The notes under the pieces are model-generated. The model did not search any database. It was not told the DNA's origin and saw only the letters and a list, made by a program, of their open reading frames with translations. A stretch of DNA of 64,000 bases, taken from positions 310,001 to 374,000 of the forward strand of contig JBAJFG010000044.1 in the NCBI GenBank assembly GCA_037903475.1. Reading direction: 5' to 3'. A program made the translations under genes and the position numbers. Position 1 is the stretch's first letter. Each line of letters begins with the position of its first letter. The DNA is from Ancylostoma caninum. Taxonomy: Eukaryota > Nematoda > Chromadorea > Rhabditida > Ancylostomatidae. This document shows positions 36,813 through 48,504 of this stretch, piece after piece.

Positions 36813-37297
36813 GTAAGAAATTGTATAGTTTTGTAGGGGTCGCCTTGGGCTGGAATGCTGCCGTTCCATTATGTTTATTGCACTTGGCGCCTATAGAGTC
36901 CACGGGTATAAACATACACTGCCTGTTTGATGCTTTATAGTGCAGAAGTGGTTTTTAAGGGTATGCGCTCGCGTACTTTGTGTGCATAGTGCAATGAAAA
37001 GCATATAGCAAAGGGTGCGTCTCTATAAACTTACGAAGCACCTGCTCATAAAGGCCTGAAAAACCTTGAAGGTGGAAATTTAAGCTTGCAAGTAACATAG
37101 CTTACTTCAGAAAGGCGAAAGGTTCTCCATAAAGGATAGATTCCCTTGAAATTCCATCTTGGCCCATAAAATGAGTTATTATTTCCGTTTATTTGTTTTC
37201 ATATTCATATTCGTCGTATAAATGTGAATATCCCCATTTACCCAGCCTCCTACCCGGTCATCGAAAAACACGAAGAAAAGGAGAATTCAGCGTAGTT

Positions 37298-37450
37298 TTA
37301 TCCGTTCCTCCTCATCCTCTTCTCCATTACTACATATTCCGGTAAAATCGACCTTACATGAACAGTTGGCTCATTGGTCTTTCCTGTGTCAATATCTTCC
37401 TGCTTCAGATTTTTCACGGCAAAATACCGTGGAGCTGCCTGGAGTCTTAT
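37298..37450 (-). CDS. Candidate exon of an unrecognised minus-strand gene
   Basis: A short coding-like frame follows a possible acceptor (TCTAATAAG near 37450). It reads LQAAPRYFAVKNLKQEDIDT, then GKTNEPTVH, where a good donor (GTAAGG) occurs at about 37357; read through, the frame ends at TAA near 37298. Composition is protein-like (charged, few rare runs). There is no homolog I recognise and no adjoining exon. Confidence 0.25.
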   Translation of the reverse strand: MRLQAAPRYFAVKNLKQEDIDTGKTNEPTVHVRSILPEYVVMEKRMRRNG

Positions 37451-37499
37451 TAGAATACTATCAGCAAGCAGATTTTCAAACAATATTTTACAGTGTTAG

Positions 37500-39649
37500 C
37501 GCATATGCCTACATATGTCTGTCTAAAGAGCAAAGAAGATGGGATTAATTACCTGGAACAATTTCGGATTCTTCTAAGTATAAGAATGAAAATTGTCAAG
37601 GCGAACTAGCAATTTTGAACGTAAAAGTGGAGCTTTTTTCGTGAAAACGCACTGCCATTTGAACTCTACAGCGGCAAGGTTCTCATTTGCGAGAATACAT
37701 AGGTTTAGAAAACTTAAGTTTCTATTTTAAATCATCCAAAAGACTGATTTCTGGAGGATTTCCATCTTTTGGGCATTATCAAAGTCTTTTTTCATTTCAT
37801 TTACTTTTTCTTACTTGTTTACCCTTTCGTTTATCATACGTATTTACCGGAAGCCCACTGGGCAGATCCCTTTCCAGCCATTATTGAATAGAGAGGCAAT
37901 GAAGCCTATACGCACGTATATGAAGGGAAATAGTAATCTAATACTATAATAACATGTAATAATACATAATTATAGATGAATGTACGTAAGATACATAGTA
38001 ATATATGAGAATACTGATAATACTGATAATACTATAATACATATAATGATTATGTAACACATTAGATAGCATGTAATAATGCAGTAGTACACATATAATA
38101 GTGCAATAATACAACATATTATACATACTATCCTCCTGAATAAATCCTTGTAGTGCAGCAAAATTTTCTACATATAGTACTACAATACGTTCCAGTTCTA
38201 TACTCTTTGTTCAGTTCCAGAGATAGCTTTACTAACCACACCGGACTTTGTATTTTGTTTGGTGCACCCAGGGTGCTATAAATAAATAAGTAATACAATA
38301 ATATAACTTGATAATATTATACAATACTGTCAGAGCATCTCTGTGACTACTTCTGCTTCCTTATAGTGCGAAAAAAATCTCTCACTACCGGATGTCCGCA
38401 AATTTAGACCTCCTACTTCGGAGTTAACTAGTATAACAGTTGTTTCGTGCTATTTTCGCACTACTCCTCCACTGGTCAATGATGCTCGGAGTGTTACCTC
38501 GCTATTTGAATGCGAAACCATTTCTTTTTACACTTTCGTTTTACGTTCTACGATGTGTCGTGCTCCGCCTCGGTTTATGTTACGGCGATTGTGAATTTTT
38601 CATTGCTCAGAGTTTATACGATGTGGAAGCGCATAGCGTTGATCCTCACTCTTTCTTTGGTCTCGCAAGTAATATAACAAATTTAGCATGAGAACTGATG
38701 CATCCCCAGCCTATGATTAGATTACAAGGCACACCGAAATTCTTATGGATTCGGGTAGCTCCTGTAGCGCGTCTGACGCACGCACGCACGCACGCATTGA
38801 GTATGAATTGCATGTAACTCACATGAGAAGTTAATGTTTCAATAGAACCTCATTAACTGCTGAGAAATCCTCACGCTTGATATACGAGCAGTGTATGTAC
38901 GAGATATAAGCCGATCGATATGCATCTTTTGTACAGCGTCTCGGCAAGTTAATACAAGGCAAAACAATTAACGGGGGCTTGAACAGGCTTCTGCGTGGGC
39001 AGCCACGTCATGAGACAAATTAAATGTATTGATTCCTTCGGAAATACGAGTAGAGCACGAAGCTACGCTCTCTATGGGTTTACCCAGTTACGTTCACCAA
39101 TGATGGGAGAGGGGAAGGCGGCGGGGTAGGGTTGGGGGGAGGAATAAATCAGGGCTTCTACAAAAAGTGAGCCTGATCCGCGGGAAATCCAATTCTTTTC
39201 AAAATCAATTTTTGACTCAAACAGTTAGTAATAAATGTACAGGAATAACCAGAAAATAAGTAGTTGAAAGCATCCCCCTACAAACCCCAACTTGACCCCG
39301 CTGGTACAATTGGGTAAAATTTCGGTAGCCGTGCGCTATTCTCTACAGACTGACTCAGAGCTTGAGTTGCAGCTTCACCCCTTGTTGGAATGTACAGTTA
39401 GTTTACCGGTTTTACCTGGGCCCCAATGCATCCAACGTACCCGAGTTTACCCCCTTACCTGGCAACCATTAGAATTTGTAGCCATACAAGATGTTGTCTA
39501 TACCCAGTCACTCAGGTGATTATACCCATATGTATGAAGTTACCCATTTTTGAAGCAATGCATTCTGGCACCGTGCTGTAGTACCCCTATCCAGCTTCTG
39601 TGTCATGTGACATCCCTCGCCTCATTATATTTCTGTACGCGACTCTCGT
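37500..39649. other. No supported gene; AT-rich with microsatellites
   Basis: TAATA-type low complexity runs at 37930-38120, a LINE-like tail (GGTGCACCCAGGGTGCTATA then AAATAAATAAG) at 38262-38292, (CGCA)n at 38778-38796, and an M1-like remnant (ATGCATCCAACG, GTTTACCC, TTACCCA) at 39425-39575. Confidence 0.4.
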
Positions 39650-39830
39650 GTGGCCAACTTTCCTTTCCACACAACATGTCCATCATCTTCCCACATTGAT
39701 GGACTTTTTTTTTCTAGAAAATGGTCCCTTAGGTAGTAAACGGTGTTCCTCTAACTGTTCCATCCAACCCGAATTGAAAGAATTACCATTACCGTCGCGC
39801 CAGATCTACTCCACGTGGCCATTGGCCTCA
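39650..39830 (+). repeat. Dispersed repeat R1, plus copy
   Basis: It matches 42072-42258 in inverted orientation, with shared TTTTCTAGAAAATGGTCCCT-type, CCATCCAACCCGAATTGAAA and TCTACTCCACGTGGCC blocks. Both copies have one open frame with similar peptides (FFLENGPLG and CSSNCSIQPELKEL). It is unclear whether that frame is a relic of a transposon ORF. Confidence 0.55.
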
Positions 39831-42071
39831 TTCCTATCCATTTTTACTCAAGTAATTTCCCATCTACCATGTGAGAAAAATAGACGGGCGCGGTTGAGTG
39901 ACAAGAGGTACGCTGCTGGTCTGTGATTGGTCAATTCATATGCGCGTCGCGCCTACGGCTTTTTAGGGTATGAGCAGTTCTGCGTAGATATGGACAACGT
40001 TCCTAAGCTTTATTGTGACAAATGAGTGTTTTCGGAACCCACAAACTGTGGGGAGGTAGCCACCGATGTCATTTAGTGTGTCGAATTTGCAGAAACAACC
40101 TGAACTTGAAAAGCGTGTGCGTGCGGTGCGGTCGCGTCGCGGCGTACGGTCTGACCGCTACCCCACAGGCGCGATTCTGTGATGCAAGAGTCGGCAGGTC
40201 AGCTGATGCTGTCAGACGGGGTTTTAGCGTTTTCTTCGTTTACTCTAGTAAGTAAAACATCAGTACCGGCAATCATCGGCAACTACAGCATCGGCGTGGT
40301 CTGCCGCATCGCATAGGTGGTGCAGCGCGGTAGACCAAACAGGCGTAATTCTACGATGTTAGTAAATTCAGCAGCAGTGTACTTGTAGGCATCGGCAGAT
40401 GTCAAACATACTTCATATCTTATTCTACTTCCAATTATTTTTCACCGGGCATGAGTCGCGCCTGACAAACTTTGCTATACAACTATCTTCAAAACTGATC
40501 AACTTGCACTCAATACAAGTAATTTTTTCTATGTTTACTACGCTAAGCCAGCTCATCGATCACTGGAAATGACGCGAACTTACAGAAAAATACTGTTTCT
40601 CTGCCAACACCACGAAACACGTACTGACTCCAACGCACCCCTACCCCCTGATCGTTTCCAAACAACTTGTGGATGCGTATGCAAATTCTAATCCGCTCCA
40701 TATGTTGTGAAGTGGCAGGTTGGCCTCTACTTAGGCAGTCCAGCCGTTGGTCGACCACCCGGCTAACTCCCTTTTCCAACCCCTCTATCCCAGTGACGTC
40801 TGGAGGGCAATGAATCGTCTGTGTTTATTATACTACGATTGGTTTATACGGGCGATCAACTATGGCCCAAACCGTCTCTGCCCAACAGCTGTGCAGTCAT
40901 CGTAGAAGGGTGGGAACTCTACAACAATTTTTATGCGTTAGTCACTTCAGCTATCACGTCAGAGCTTATTTAGTGGTGAATAATGTCTTTTTTTGTTGAT
41001 GTGGATATATTCATTCGATTAAATATTAAACCTAGTAATTATAACTTGAATATATATCAACAATTTGAATAATTCTGCAGTACCATCAATCTCTTCTAAA
41101 TTTAACATCTGAAAAGAGTGAGCACATCTGAGAAAAGAATAAGTTTAGCAGCTAAATTCGGCTAAAATAGATACAGAACACAGAAGGACACGGGGAGAGG
41201 TAAGAGGGGTAGAGCTGATAAGTAGGAGGCAGATTTGTCCAAAGATGTTTGGAAATTTCTCTATGAGATATATAGGAATTTTGCCATGATGAGTCTTCCA
41301 ATTCCTTATTCTCCTACTGCTTCTTGTAAACAATTGCTTTCCATTATTTAAATCAGGAGCAAAGTATTGTTTGAACTCTATTTTTGAAAATCCGACTGTC
41401 CGAGCTTCGGAAGCGACGATGAACTCAACTTTTTCCTCCCCCTCCTCCGACTGCGAGCGGCTCACTTATCTGGGGTCCCTTCCCACCCGCTCTGCTCTGC
41501 GCTCATCACTTGTAGATGATTTTGAAGAGAATACGGGGGAACTCCTTTAAGATTCCCGCCAATGGTCGTTATTCATGGACGAGATCGTTATTCATGGATT
41601 CTGCCATGATCGTTACTACGTATTTGTGTTTTAATCTGCATCGTTCACTTTTTTAAAAATTTTTTAAATACGGGAATAAATATATATTTATATTGTTTCT
41701 AATTCTATGCCTACTTACCTCGTTGCCGATTATTCTATGTTTCGCCGTTTCCATTTGTTCCTTTCCTTTTCTCAAATATTTCCATTTGAATGTGCTAAAT
41801 GTGGGATTTGCAGATATACAATGTCCTAATTTCGGATTTGCAGAGATTTTCCCCTTATTTAATGTAATTTTTACTTTTTCTAGTTTTCATTCTACTATTT
41901 ACCTTTGTTATTGTTTTTCTCGATTTTTGAAATATTTCATCCCTCCTGCTACGCATGCAAAAAAAATCCAGAAACTCTTGTTTTTGCGTCATATGACATG
42001 ATAGGACGCAGAGAGGTTGAAATGCAAGGAGACACAGTTACGAGTATTTCCGTAGTATTTCCAGTATTGAG
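39831..42071. other. No supported gene
   Basis: A CpG-rich patch (GCGGTCGCGTCGCGGCGTAC) lies near 40128. A minus frame at 41145-41465 begins SRSQSEEGEEKVEFIVASEA and looks coding-like, but starts at GTG and has no confirmed splice sites. Otherwise A+T-rich. Confidence 0.4.
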
Positions 42072-42258
42072 CTGGCCACATGGAGTAGATCGGCGCGACT
42101 CGCGCACGGTATGATAATTCTTTCAATTTGGGTTGGATGGAACAGTTATAGGAACAATGCTTACCATCTAAGGGACCATTTTCTGAAAAAAAAAGTTTAT
42201 CAATGTGGAAAGATGATGGACATGCTGTGTGGAAACGAAACGAAACGTTGGCCACACG
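42072..42258 (-). repeat. Dispersed repeat R1, minus copy
   Basis: This is the inverted relative of 39650-39830, diverged by substitutions and small indels. The minus-strand frame reads LFFSENGPLDGKHCSYNC, parallel to the plus copy. No function is assigned. Confidence 0.55.
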
Positions 42259-42849
42259 TTTCGGTCGTAGAGTCCAAATATCTTGGGCAGACTGCAGTTT
42301 TGGCGTTTTCTATCGAAATATTACGCCCATTGTGACTTGGCTGCACGTTACGGTTTTTTCTTCAGGAATTTTCCAATTTTCAGCTTTCCTGCCGTTTCAC
42401 AATTTAAAACAACTTCTTCATCTATTTGAGTCTTTAAACGCTTTAGATTGTGAAAATTTTGCCCGAAACGCTGGCTTATGATAGAATTACGTTGATATGT
42501 ATATCCTGTGAATGCAGTGCGCAAGCCGCGACATGTGTTATACGCTTGCTTGCTCAGCTAGTTCTCTACATACTGCACAGATACTGGTTATAACTGTGCT
42601 GTTTTTTTTGTGATGTTCCCACTGGTTATATACACTAGCGCCCCTTCGGGACGCTAGAAAGTGGGGTGGGGCAGCCACTTGGGACATGTGCAAACATTTC
42701 ACACTTGCCAAATCTCTAGAAAATTTATAAAGAAGCAGAACCAATCTTCCAATGGGCCCAAACATGAAGTCCTTCTTATGAGTTGAGTATGAGCATGAGA
42801 AATTCGTTCTCCATCGTATGGCGTATTCGTGCGTATTCCTCACTACCCG

Positions 42850-43870
42850 GCTAACGCAGACGCGTTCTACACCGGCGGAACTGTACCCTGCCGTTCCCCA
42901 CACTACTGGACAAGGCGAAATCGTATCAGAGTGTTTTCCAGACACTGGGCCACGGCGGGCCCTTCCTCCATCAGAGCGCCCGTGTTCTGGCGCTCTCCTC
43001 ACAGTTAGGGCAAGCCGGATCCGTTCTCCAAGCGCGGGTTCGCATCCTGGCATTCTTAACACTATCGGACTAAAGTACCCGTATCCTGACGTCCTTCACA
43101 CAACTGGGTCACGCCGGGCCCTTTCTTCATCGGTGGACCCGTATCCTGGCATCCCCCACACCACTGGGCCACAGTGGGCGCTTTCTCCATCGGTGGACCT
43201 GTATCTCGGTGTCCCCCGCACCACTGGGCCACGGAGGGCCCTTTCTTCATCGGTGGACCCGTATCTTGGCGTTCCCCACAGCACTGGGCCACGGAGGGCC
43301 CTTTCATCGGCGGTCTGAATCTGGCATCCCCCACAGCACCTGGGGCCAAAATACGGAGGGCCCTTTCTCCATTGGTGGACCCGTATCTGTCATCCCCCCA
43401 CCACTGGGCCACCGCGGGTCCTTCCTCCATCGGTGGACCCGTATCCTGGCATCCCCCCACACCACTGGGCCACAGTGGGCCCTTTCTCCATCGGTGGACC
43501 TGTATCTCGGTGTCCCCTGCACCACTGGGCCATGGCGGGCCTTTTCTCCATCGGTGGACCCATATCCTGGCGTTCCCCACAGCACTGGGCCACGGTGGGC
43601 CCTTTCCCCATCGGTGGACCCGTATCCTGGCGTTCCCCACAGCACTGGGCCACGGCGGGCCCTTTCTCCATCGGTGGACCCGTATCCTGTAATCCCCCCA
43701 CCACTGGGCCACGGCGGGCCCTTTCTCCATCGGTGGACCCGTCTGCCTCGGCATCCCCCACACCACTGGGCCACGGCGGGCCCTTCTCCATCGGTGGACC
43801 CGTATCCTGGCATCCCCACACCATTGGGCCACGGCGGGTCCTTTCTCCATCGGTGGACCCGCATCCGTAT
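42850..43870. repeat. GC-rich 60-bp minisatellite, about 13-16 units
   Basis: Units of about 60 bp carry GGTGGACCCGTATCCTGGC, ACCACTGGGCCACGG and GGGCCCTTTCTCCATC. GGTGGA recurs at 43132, 43192, 43252, 43374, 43432, 43493, 43553, 43613, 43673, 43732, 43793 and 43852. More degenerate units run back to about 42850. Because 60 is a multiple of three, long frames open on both strands (for example 43209-43874 plus and 43062-43850 minus), but units vary by one or two bases (58, 59, 61), which shifts any frame, so these are not judged to be genes. G+C is far above the flanks. Confidence 0.92.
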
Positions 43871-43879
43871 ATAGTTGAT

Positions 43880-46054
43880 TGGATATACAATGTCATGCCT
43901 TCCTATTTAGAGGCTTTTACTCTTTGTTAGTGCAGAAGCTTTCTCGAAACGAACGAATGTTGTGACTACACAATCGCCGCGAAAATTCAACAGGGGCTGA
44001 GGCGACCGCGTAGGTCCAGCCTCCCCGAAGCTTTCGAGACGCGGCAGCTCTCATAGCACGCGTCCATTTCTTCCTGCGAGTGCACAAAGCGTCGCAACAG
44101 TGGAAGGCTGGTTTTCCTGCTGCGTACATTGTGCAGCCTGAAAGCTCGTAAACACTCCCTCACTCCTATGCGGCGAGACCGCCAGCGAAGGTGATGAAAT
44201 CACCATCCCGTGCATGCGGGAGAGCCAGCAGTGACGAAATTGCGGGTCCCGAAGCGAACGTGTCTGCGTCCATGGAAATCGGCCATTTCGCCACACAGTC
44301 TGCGCCTCAAGATTGCGGTGTCTATGAGTGCCGCCCCGTATCTCTAACCGCTCTAGCCCCCTTACGGCGCTTTGTTTAATAGATGTTAATGTTATTCTAT
44401 GGGGCAGCGGAACAATTCCCATGCTAATTTCGTGGGAGTACATGACTTGAGCAAGGTCAACAAAACATCACTCGGTGACAGTTGTCCGCATTCTCACCCT
44501 TATTTTATAATATTCCGTTGCGAGTCCATTTTTTCTTTTTCCAATATACTTATGCCCACGTCTTGCAGGACTTGTATACTTCTTGGTGTGATTGATTCCT
44601 GTACCTCTCCAGGAAGTTTTTTCCCTAGGAAACATTAATTTCCAGCTCGGACCGCGTCATTTTTTCGTTGCATATTTGAATAGAATCAGGTTATTACCTA
44701 ATTTGAGCACCTCTTTAAATGAGTAATTGGGTAAATGGGTAGAAGGAAAGTTTTTTGTTCAGGTAATTTCCCATGTACCTAGAATAATAGACTTTTTCAG
44801 AATTTTCCCGCAAATTTCATACGGTCCCATTCATGGCATAATCCCTGGAAAACGCATTTTGTCCAACAACACCTCATACAGGCGGCCCCCATGCATTTGC
44901 GCATGCTATTAAAACGTGGAGTTACAGCGATTTTTCCCATTTAATATGTTTGTCCACACTATTCTCACAGTCTACCCATGTCAACAGACATCGTCCATTC
45001 ACCGCATCTGGTCCATAAATCGTTGGCGCGCCACGAGCCGCTAAGGAGAATTCACAGCCAGGATTTCTTTTAGGGCTGTAGCGCTGGGTGTGTTAAGTAC
45101 ACATTAATTATAGGGTATAATTCAGTTTAATGACGAATATTGAGGTCTCATGGTGTTTTTTCTAATGCTTGCGAAAAGTATAAATACATAGAAGATATGG
45201 AGCTGACCGTACTGAGGTAATGGATAGATGAGGTTGGTACGCACAAATTTCTTCTCGTTTTTTATCCTCTAGCATCATCTTTCTCACCTTATTCACCATC
45301 ATCTTCCATGTTTTTTTTTTGTAGTCTCTCTCTATTTCTACTTTGCCTTCAGCCCTATCTCTCCTTATTGCGATCTTACTTTGCATTTGTTATTATTTAG
45401 TTTTTGGAAGTTCAACGATCACAAGTTTTGACGTATAGTCGCTTAACCCCTTCTATTGCTGCTATATTATTTCCTCGCGCATTGTAGCTTTCGGCGTGTA
45501 TTGCTGCAGTGGCAGTGGTTTCGATAGATATCGATTGATGCGCCGTCATCACTGTCGTCGGCAAACAATGAATACGCGCCTAAACAAGTGTCGCCAGGGC
45601 TGCAACGCACAGAAGCGCCACACTCATTTGAAAGTATAAGTACCGCTAATCGGAACTATTCGCAATAAATCAACGTATATCCTGAAGTCTCGAGTTTTTC
45701 TTTATCATCATCGTGTTGCACAAAGGTTTTTTTCCGCATAGTTGTTTTGCTGTTTTCTGTCAATCAAGAGTTGCGAAATATCTGGTGTTCTGTATCGTAA
45801 TGGAAGTGAACAATACCGAGATATTGCTAGAAAATTGGTCAATATCTATATATTCACAAAATCATTCATATCTTTATTTTGTGGTTCCATTTAGAAGAAA
45901 TGCTCCTGCTTGAGAGCAAAGGACACCTGAAATTCAAATGAGACGAATTCTAACATCAAACAAAGAGAAAATGCCTTGCGTCTCTATACTTGGAACGAAT
46001 AAGATTTTAGCTTTGACTATAACAATAGAATTAAAATGAAACATCACCTATCGC
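43880..46054. other. No supported gene
   Basis: CTAGCCCCCTTACGGCGCTT at about 44354 recurs near 49027, so part is a dispersed repeat. The stretch 44690-45010 has scattered GGTAAAT and TACCCA motifs loosely like family M1. Nothing coding is supported. Confidence 0.4.
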
Positions 46055-48446
46055 TCAGTTTCGTTCCATTTTTGACCATTTCAGTAGAATGTTTGGCCTA
46101 ATGGTGGTACGGCTGCAAAGATCAAGAGGAAATAAGTCGGCAACTAAGGCTCCGTATGTAGTTGATAAAAGACTGACGCGTTATATAAGCAGAGGATAGC
46201 GGTGACTCTTCCCTTCTTCTCAAAACTGCAGCCAACCTCGGTAGCGTTGGCAGTCATCATCTAAGGAATAGAACTCCAATGAATGTTGAATTTACAAGAC
46301 CTTTAAGATTGTTTCACATACTTGCGCAAACTCTTCTCTTGCTCGATCATCGAAGCGGTTGTCGACGTAAGCACCCGCCTGCCTCCACCACTTGTCCATT
46401 GCTTTTTTGAAGTCGTTGAAATGCAAGGGTTTCGGGTGGCAGCCAAGTCTAATTAGATGAGTGTATTTATAATACTTCTCATAAGTACGTTTCCTCGGCA
46501 TATTCTTGGACACTCGCGAGAATAAGTTTGATAACTCAAGACATGCCTCAGCTCATCAAGTTGACCCGTGAGGAGTAGAGTTCGGAGCACAGCTTCGGAC
46601 CCTAATTTCCCGAGAATAAGGAATTGCTCTTTAATACAAGAACAGCGTGTTTGCATAGAGCGGGCAGTTATAGGGTAAATTTAGGAAGACTCGAGTATTG
46701 CACAAACGACAGGTGCATCGCCATCTTAATTCTGGACTGAGTGGTAATAGTGAAATTAGCTGAGAAATCGTTCAAAACGTAATAAATTTTTTCGTATCAA
46801 AAACTAAATTTCAATCAGTTGTCGGCTGAACTCAGAATCGAATTTCGAGCTGAACAATACATCATGTATAGTACTTTCTTCTTTTCCCATTGAGTGCTTT
46901 TGAGTTGAGAGTAAGGGAAAGAACTAAGTGTCATCACATTGGCGACAATGCACGTCTTGAGTTTTGAGCTACTTCGGACCAATGAGGATTCGTGCTCTAT
47001 TGTCAAAAGGGAAGCTTCTGAAAGGGTATATGTATATTTGGTGCGCTGATAACGGATATGAAGTCGATATCTCATGTGGAAGCCTTTCTGTCGGGTTACG
47101 CTATCTATACTGTAGGAAATCTACATAGTCATCTTCCTAAGAAATTGGCCCAACTTGGGATTATTTTACATTATGATCACGGATGTGACATCAATTTTGC
47201 ACCGAAACGCGCTTTTGAAGAGTTACGGTACACATACAGTACCACTCAGATTGTGGAATACTGTTCATAATCAGCCAACGTTGGCCAGTAACTTCTCGAG
47301 AATGTGCTAACATGCAAACTAGATGCTATACTCGTGATCAGCATATGAGATAGCCCGTGTCTACAAGATTTCAAGATGGCTACAGTAACCCTATCAAAAT
47401 TTGCTACTGCGTAATCTACTGCGTAATGTGAGGTCATATTCGTATTCAGCTTGTCAAATAACCCTGCTGCGCTTCAACTAGGCCTTGCAGGACTTGCCTG
47501 ATTTCCTAAGCAAATCTTTGCTATTACACCCAGCCGGCGTATCAAGGTGTCGTCTGATTTCACTGACACGGAAAAAAAGAAAATTTTTGTGACGGGATCA
47601 ATCTCCAGAGTGACTGTGTAGAAAATGTTACATGAGTGAATGAATTATTTCCCCTGTTCCACCGGAATGGATGTCTTGTGGGGAGGGTGAACCCCACGAG
47701 TATTTGAGATATCTTAAAACATACCCAATGACCATATCAGAGGCAGCTCCTGTTTGGTAAAGAAAATTGGTGTTTATCACTCCGTTTTTAATTCTCGATG
47801 CTGCCTGTTGCTCCAAACCACAGTTCCAGTCCTATGATAAAAGGCAGATATTAGTTACCAAGTCCGGTCGTCTTTGAACTTCGGCATGGGACATTAATTT
47901 GAATTATGGTTTTATTAGATGTCTGTGCGTTTGTTTTGTGTGGCCACTTTCATAGGTCAGTTTGACCATTCCAGACTCTGGACAAAACCGCCAAAACGCT
48001 GGCCAGTAAAAGATTTCACTAACATCCTCGTGTTCGGCTGATAAAACCATAATTCAGAGGGGAATTCGTTCAACTGACTAAGGACTACATATTACTCACC
48101 AGATCATTCATGTATTTAGCGGGTTTCAGCATCCTTCCAGCGGTGCCCCTCACCTCCCCTTTCAAGAGTTTGTGTCGGAAATCGTTCTGGTACTTAACGA
48201 TCTGTTTCCTCATCTCAATCGGGATCTTCTCATTGCAGTCCCATTCTGAACGAGAAAATGCGTAAAATACTTCTCTAGATTTGGATCTGGCATCAATGCT
48301 GATCTAAGAAACACAATTACTTGCTGCTGTCCAGCCGATGCATAGGACCAGAACCTGTAAAACAAAATCAGGAGTCACTTTCCCTTCCTACAGCAAAAGT
48401 CAAGTGAAAATGGGAAATTTTTAGGACTTACCGCGACATTCAACAT
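46055..48446 (-). CDS. CAP-domain (SCP/TAPS, ASP-like) secreted protein, gene 2, paralog of gene 1
   Basis: Minus-strand exons 48432-48446, 48321-48354, 48100-48245, 47725-47831, 46322-46448, 46178-46260 and 46055-46112 give 570 coding bases (189 aa). Exons 1, 2, 4, 5 and 6 have exactly the lengths of gene 1 (15, 34, 107, 127, 83). The signal peptide is MLNVAVLVLCIGWTAA. CAP segments in order are MRKQIVKYQNDFRHKLLKGE, DWNCGLEQQAASRI, FKKAMDKWWRQ and FAQMMTANATEVGC. Differences from gene 1 are often at third codon positions, as expected of a once-functional paralog. Oddities: the third mature Cys is Ile; the donor of exon 6 is GTCAGT; and exon 7 in the spliced frame reads RTTIRPNILLKW, while a neighbouring frame would read VPPLGQTFY, so the C-terminal tail is probably frameshifted. 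Intron 3 (268 bp against 56) and intron 4 (1276 bp against 749) are expanded by repeats. It could be a decaying gene or a pseudogene. Confidence 0.75.
47090..47480. repeat. TACAGTA-type repeat in CAP gene 2 intron 4
   Basis: Blocks such as CTACAGTAACCCTA, GGTACACATACAGTA and CAGCTTGTCAAATAACCC match the tandem repeat at 17950-18615. It lies wholly inside the 1276-bp intron 4 of CAP gene 2 and accounts for much of the extra length over gene 1. Confidence 0.5.
47900..48060. repeat. Diverged relative of the 19.4-kb inverted repeat, in CAP gene 2 intron 3
   Basis: The right half (CCGCCAAAACGCTGGCCAGT, CACTAACATCCTCGTGTTCG, GCTGATAAAACCATAATTCA) aligns with the right arm at 19529-19590; the left edge AATTATGGTTTTATTAGATG is its partial mirror. 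The hammerhead-like boxes are broken. Its insertion explains why intron 3 is 268 bp here but 56 bp in gene 1. Confidence 0.6.
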
Positions 48447-48504
48447 TGTGACCAATCACTGGGTTGTCGTACAGATTGACAGTGACTTGCAGTCGCTCAT
48501 CTTC

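Noticed and set aside
37944..38161. Tyr/Ile-rich minus frames
   Set aside because: They read TAATA-type low-complexity DNA and are not genes.
41145..41465. 106-codon minus frame with acidic start
   Set aside because: Starts at GTG, no confirmed splice sites, C-terminal half looks like composition noise.
42818..43930. Six or more overlapping frames of 160-260 codons on both strands
   Set aside because: All are by-products of the 60-bp minisatellite; unit indels of one or two bases break each frame and no start or splice context supports one.
44191..44379. Frame with DCGVYECR, like an Ig-domain end
   Set aside because: It runs into the dispersed repeat CTAGCCCCCTTACGGCGCTT and has no other Ig hallmarks or splice sites.
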